Shown here piece after piece: positions 63,248 to 64,000 of a stretch of 64,000 bases of DNA. The DNA is taken from NCBI RefSeq assembly GCF_036370855.1, contig NC_088111.1:21115501-21179500 (forward strand), given 5' to 3'. Within the stretch, counting starts at the first letter, position 1. Each line of letters begins with the position of its first letter. This DNA comes from Dromaius novaehollandiae (Eukaryota; Chordata; Aves; Casuariiformes; Dromaiidae). The translations under genes and the position numbers were made by a program. The notes under the pieces were generated by a model. It was not told where the DNA came from. It was given only the letters and a program-made list of their open reading frames with translations, and did not search any database.

Positions 63248-64000
63248 CTAGTAAAAAGAGAACATGCAATTAGGAAGTTTCACACTATACGAACTAAAAG
63301 GGAGATGCACCTGAAAAGACTATTTTTATATTCAGAAACTAAAAGGCTGAGACACAGAAATAACATTTCTCAATTTGCCTCAGTTTTAGTGCTAGCAAGT
63401 ACTCAAACATAAAGTAAGTCTGTACTAACTCAGATCCATTAGAGAGGGATTTACCCCCATTTCGAACAAGTTAGCAGCTCTGGAAAAGGTGCCAATTCTG
63501 TTTTTGCTTGAGCATCTCCCAAATCATTTCCGAAGCAGCAGTCTTTGCAAAGGAGGACCTGCCTCGGTGACTTTCTATCAGATTTGTGATTGGGCAAATA
63601 TATGTTTGCACAGCCTTGCTTTCTGAATCTGCTTGGAATAACAACATGGGACTGGCAGGCAGATCCAGGAAGCAAGGTTGTGCAAAGCACGCACTTGTCC
63701 AATCACAAGTCTGACAGAAAGTCACCAAAGCAGAAAGGGGCTTTTTCCTTTCTCCTTATACAGAACAGCTACATTAAATAGCAGGATGGTAGCAGATCCC
63801 GACAAAGTTTATACATCACATCTATCTTCAGCACGTTTTTCCTCTCCTCCAGAATCTGTTTCATTCTGTGTTCCTTTTACTGTCAGGGAAGAAGCTGAGT
63901 GATTTCAATAATCAAGGTAACGAGTCTGGAGGATTAGGAACTCGGGATCAGGGTCCACACTAGGCTCTGCTGAAGGCCAGCAATGCTGCTAGGCGTCAGT
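63248..64000 (-). other. RAB40C: RAB40C intron (partial) at the window edge
   Basis: No RAB40C exon is seen here; the preceding coding exon should lie beyond the window. A large inverted repeat occupies 63559-63733. Confidence 0.65.
63559..63733. repeat. Inverted repeat (hairpin) with arms of about 77 bp
   Basis: The left arm (63559-63635) and right arm (63656-63733) are reverse complements at roughly 80-85% by eye, around a loop of about 20 bases. The left arm reads GGTGACTTTCTATCAG then TTGTGATTGG; the reversed right arm reads GGTGACTTTCTGTCAG then TTGTGATTGG. The form resembles a foldback MITE or another non-autonomous DNA transposon remnant. No clear target-site duplication is visible, and the family is not recognised. 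Confidence 0.85.

Noticed and set aside
63590-63781. Similar small open frames on both strands at 63451-63781
   Set aside because: Their shared peptide words (NHKSDRKSP) arise because the DNA is an inverted repeat, not because two related genes face each other.

Overview
The window is nuclear DNA from a vertebrate, most likely a sauropsid (bird, crocodilian or turtle). The evidence is intron-split genes with GT-AG sites, proteins close to known vertebrate families, CpG islands, a CR1 LINE 3' end with the sauropsid octamer tail, and many worn MIR-type SINE pieces. CR1 points to sauropsids. The MIR retention favours a slowly evolving lineage (crocodilian or turtle), but the compact, GC-rich layout also suits a bird, so I leave this open. 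There are no bacterial-type operons, CRISPR arrays or phage genes.

Layout. (1) Positions 1-21120, plus strand: the last 23 coding exons of ABCA3, the lamellar-body phospholipid transporter. They encode about 1,338 residues, from the end of the first membrane domain through both nucleotide-binding domains to the stop codon. One intron uses a GC donor. (2) About 21.1-27.4 kb: ABCA3 3' UTR and an intergenic stretch without a recognisable gene. (3) 27.4-36.7 kb, minus strand: all five coding exons of MCRIP2 (FAM195A), with a C-rich minisatellite in its large second intron, a pentanucleotide repeat in its 5' leader and a CpG-island promoter. (4) 36.8-38.26 kb: a 90-bp-period minisatellite of 12 copies, followed by degenerate copies. 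(5) 38.3-41.0 kb: intergenic. (6) 41046-41116: a tRNA-Gly(CCC) gene, then the METTL26 CpG island with paired ZNF143-like promoter motifs. (7) 41.4-47.3 kb, plus strand: METTL26 in six coding exons. (8) 47.1-50.9 kb, minus strand: WFIKKN1 in two coding exons, tail to tail with METTL26. (9) 51.3-57.4 kb: intergenic. (10) 57.4-64.0 kb, minus strand: the last three coding exons and long 3' UTR of RAB40C, whose 5' part lies beyond the window.

The block RAB40C-WFIKKN1-METTL26-tRNA-Gly-MCRIP2 has the same order and relative orientation that I recall for human 16p13.3. ABCA3 is much farther away in human, so the ABCA3/MCRIP2 neighbourhood marks a rearrangement. The genes do not form one pathway: lipid export (ABCA3), ERK/MAPK-linked MCRIP2, a methyltransferase-like protein (METTL26), an extracellular GDF8/GDF11 binder (WFIKKN1) and a cullin-5 adaptor GTPase (RAB40C).

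No undescribed molecular system is evident. The best leads are the 90-bp array beside the MCRIP2 promoter, a discrete 57-bp block present twice in METTL26, a large hairpin in a RAB40C intron, and the paired inverted ZNF143-type motifs beside the conserved tRNA gene. Exon boundaries were read by eye from splice sites, reading frame and remembered protein sequences; no alignment was run.
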